7,082 nt of DNA from positions 1 through 7,082 of the forward strand of contig CAJPTS010000096.1 in NCBI GenBank assembly GCA_905373625.1, given 5' to 3'. The position numbers and the translations under genes were made by a program. Below are positions 5,803 through 7,082 of this stretch, piece by piece. The stretch's first letter is position 1. Each line of letters starts with the position of its first letter. The notes beneath the pieces were generated by a model. That model was not told the DNA's origin. It saw only the letters and a program-made list of their open reading frames with translations, and searched no databases. The stretch is from Bacteroidia bacterium. GTDB taxonomy: Bacteria; Bacteroidota; Bacteroidia; Bacteroidales; CAJPTX01.

Positions 5803-6552
5803 ATGAAAAGCCTTGCAATAATTCCTGCTCGGTATTCTTCTAGTCGGCTGGAGGGGAAGCCTTTGGCTCTCATTGCAGGGCATCCGATGATCGAATGGGT
5901 GTGGCGTCGTACCTCTACGGCTCTCGGCAGAGCAGTGGTGGCGACGGATGACGAGCGCATTTTCAACGCTGTAAAACAGTTTGGGGGCGAGGTGGTACTC
6001 ACAAGCAGTGAGCATACGAGTGGAACAAGTCGTTGTATCGAAGCTTTGCAAAAGATAGAGCAGGCAACGGACGAGCACATAGACGTCGTGGTAAATGTAC
6101 AAGGCGACGAACCGTTTGTAAACGGCGCACATCTCCGCAAGCTAGTTGATACATTTGCAGATACTACCATTGATATTGCTACGTTGGTACGCCCCTTCAA
6201 CGCCGAGGAGGAGGTGAGTAATCCGAACTGGCCTAAGGTGGTAATCGGGCAGACGGGACGAGCATTATATTTTAGCCGCAGCATGATACCGTACGAGCGT
6301 AATGCGGTGAACTATCCCTACCTTAAGCATATTGGAGTCTACGCCTTCCGTGCTGAAATGCTCAGAACGCGCTTAGGACAACTATCTTATTCCCTTTTGG
6401 AACAATGCGAAGGACTAGAGCAGCTGGGGTGGCTTTATCATGGGCTTGCTATTCAAACAGTAACTGTTCCAGACGAAGCCATCTCGGTAGACACACCTGA
6501 GGACTTGTTACGCGCACAGAACTATGCTACGGAACAAGGACTTAGCTTATAG
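5803..6552 (+). CDS. kdsB: 3-deoxy-manno-octulosonate cytidylyltransferase (CMP-Kdo synthetase)
   Basis: Cytosolic enzyme joining CTP and Kdo to give CMP-Kdo and pyrophosphate, the activated sugar for the LPS inner core. At 249 residues it has the normal KdsB length. Visible motifs: nucleotide-binding IPARYSSSRLEGKPL (7-21), VVATDD (45-50), HTSGTSR (71-77), VQGDEPF (99-105) with the metal-binding Asp, YFSRSMIP (156-163), KHIGVYAF (175-182), CEGLEQLGW (202-210) and VDTPEDL (229-235). All are diagnostic for KdsB rather than acylneuraminate or glycerol-phosphate cytidylyltransferases. The frame extends to a TTG at 5788, but that codon lies in the terminator T-run, and MKSLAIIPAR is the standard N-terminus, so ATG 5803 is chosen. 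No clear Shine-Dalgarno or TAnnTTTG box is seen in the short upstream gap. HTSGTSR has Ser where many homologues have Asp or Glu, a minor difference. Confidence 0.95.
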   Translation: MKSLAIIPARYSSSRLEGKPLALIAGHPMIEWVWRRTSTALGRAVVATDDERIFNAVKQFGGEVVLTSSEHTSGTSRCIEALQKIEQATDEHIDVVVNVQGDEPFVNGAHLRKLVDTFADTTIDIATLVRPFNAEEEVSNPNWPKVVIGQTGRALYFSRSMIPYERNAVNYPYLKHIGVYAFRAEMLRTRLGQLSYSLLEQCEGLEQLGWLYHGLAIQTVTVPDEAISVDTPEDLLRAQNYATEQGLSL

Positions 6553-6556
6553 AAAC

Positions 6557-6608
6557 GCGCGCTCCGCGCTTAACAGTGCAATAATTTAGGAGTTAGAGCT
6601 CCGCCTAA
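6557..6608 (+). other. Weak inverted repeats between kdsB and the peptidase gene
   Basis: GCGCG at 6557-6561 can pair with CGCGC at 6565-6569 across a three-base loop, immediately after the kdsB stop, but only TT follows, so it is a poor terminator. A second imperfect palindrome, TTAGGAG (6586-6592) against CTCC and CCTAA (ending 6608), lies in the probable leader of the peptidase gene. Between them TAATTTAG (6582-6589) is one mismatch from the TAnnTTTG -7 consensus and could be the peptidase promoter. Confidence 0.3.
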
Positions 6609-6627
6609 TAACAAAATTCTGAATACT

Positions 6628-7082
6628 ATGAAAAGATTTGCAGCATTAACGCTGGCAGCGGTCTTCGCATTAACGTTTTCGTATGCGACGGCACAGGAAG
6701 AAAAAAAGGACAGCACGGGCTTTCAGTTCACTGACGTGGTTACAGTACCTCAGACCTCGGTTAAAGATCAACACCGCTCTGGTACTTGCTGGAGTTTCTC
6801 CGCACTCGGATTCTTTGAAGCGGAACTCTTACGTATGAACAAGGGCGAATATGACCTCTCTGAGATGTTCGTAGTGTATCATAACTATCACGACAAGGCA
6901 GAAGCTTATGTACGTTACCACGGTACGATGGAATTTGCTGGCGGCGGTTCTTTTGGCGATGTACTGCAAGTTTTGAAAAAATACGGAGTAGTACCCGAAG
7001 AAGCTTACAAAGGGCTTGAATATGGCGAAGACAACCACACGCACGGCGAATTAGATAACATCCTTCGCGCTTATGTAGACGC
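6628..7082 (+). CDS. Secreted C1B cysteine peptidase, PepC/bleomycin-hydrolase-like (5' part)
   Basis: The gene is open to the window end, so only the first 151 codons are seen; full-length relatives have roughly 400-450 residues. It begins with a Sec signal peptide, MKRFAALTLAAVFALTFSYA then TA before Gln23, giving an ATA/Q signal peptidase I site. After it comes the papain-type active-site block DQHRSGTCWSFSA with oxyanion Gln48 and catalytic Cys54. Next come DLSEMFVVYHNYHDKAEAYV and GGGSFGDVLQVLKKYGVVPE, which fit aminopeptidase C and bleomycin hydrolase (family C1B) rather than short papains. The catalytic His and Asn lie beyond the window. Classical PepC is cytosolic, so the signal peptide points to a periplasmic or exported Bacteroidota version acting on peptides. 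There are 75 bases between kdsB and this ATG, with a possible own promoter. No Shine-Dalgarno stands out. Confidence 0.9.
   Translation, partial: MKRFAALTLAAVFALTFSYATAQEEKKDSTGFQFTDVVTVPQTSVKDQHRSGTCWSFSALGFFEAELLRMNKGEYDLSEMFVVYHNYHDKAEAYVRYHGTMEFAGGGSFGDVLQVLKKYGVVPEEAYKGLEYGEDNHTHGELDNILRAYVD

Noticed and set aside
5578..6284. Two long minus-strand frames (184 and 186 codons) across the dehydrogenase end and kdsB
   Set aside because: Antisense shadows of well-conserved KdsB and dehydrogenase coding; Ser/Thr/Cys/Arg-rich with no motif.

Overview
The window reads as Bacteroidota chromosome, probably Bacteroidales and possibly Porphyromonas-like. The grounds are TAnnTTTG-type -7 promoter boxes upstream of several genes, mostly weak Shine-Dalgarno signals, a short-chain-dehydrogenase-type threonine dehydrogenase, a phosphohexomutase with a GEGNGG sugar loop, a CMP-Kdo synthetase (so an LPS-bearing Gram-negative), and a C1B peptidase with a signal peptide. 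The exact genus cannot be fixed from the sequence alone.

Layout. Bases 1-285 hold no gene I can support; they open with a degenerate TACYTYG heptamer repeat. Bases 286-3225 are a leftward block, in transcription order: a hotdog-fold acyl-CoA thioesterase, a signal-peptide-bearing probable outer-membrane beta-strand protein, a Dcm/M.EcoRII-like cytosine-5 methyltransferase, and a broken EcoRII-type restriction endonuclease gene. A compact intergenic region (3226-3320) with mirrored TAACTTTG boxes separates this from a rightward block: a phosphoglucosamine/phosphohexomutase (glmM-like), an NAD-dependent L-threonine 3-dehydrogenase, CMP-Kdo synthetase (kdsB), and the 5' part of a secreted PepC/bleomycin-hydrolase-like cysteine peptidase that runs off the window end.

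The most notable result is a decayed restriction-modification system. The methyltransferase is complete and carries all major catalytic motifs plus a Dcm-like target-recognition region, so CCWGG is the likely target. Its stop codon overlaps, as ATGA, the start of an endonuclease gene that retains only its N-terminal ~39 and C-terminal ~48 codons. These sit in different frames, and the middle of the gene, including the nuclease core, is missing. The methyltransferase is therefore now likely an orphan.

The rightward genes are mostly housekeeping. GlmM-like mutase and KdsB feed cell-envelope synthesis (UDP-GlcNAc precursors and LPS inner core), threonine dehydrogenase feeds amino-acid catabolism, and the secreted peptidase fits a peptide-fermenting lifestyle. 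I see no tRNA, rRNA, CRISPR array, insertion sequence or prophage gene, and no wholly new system.
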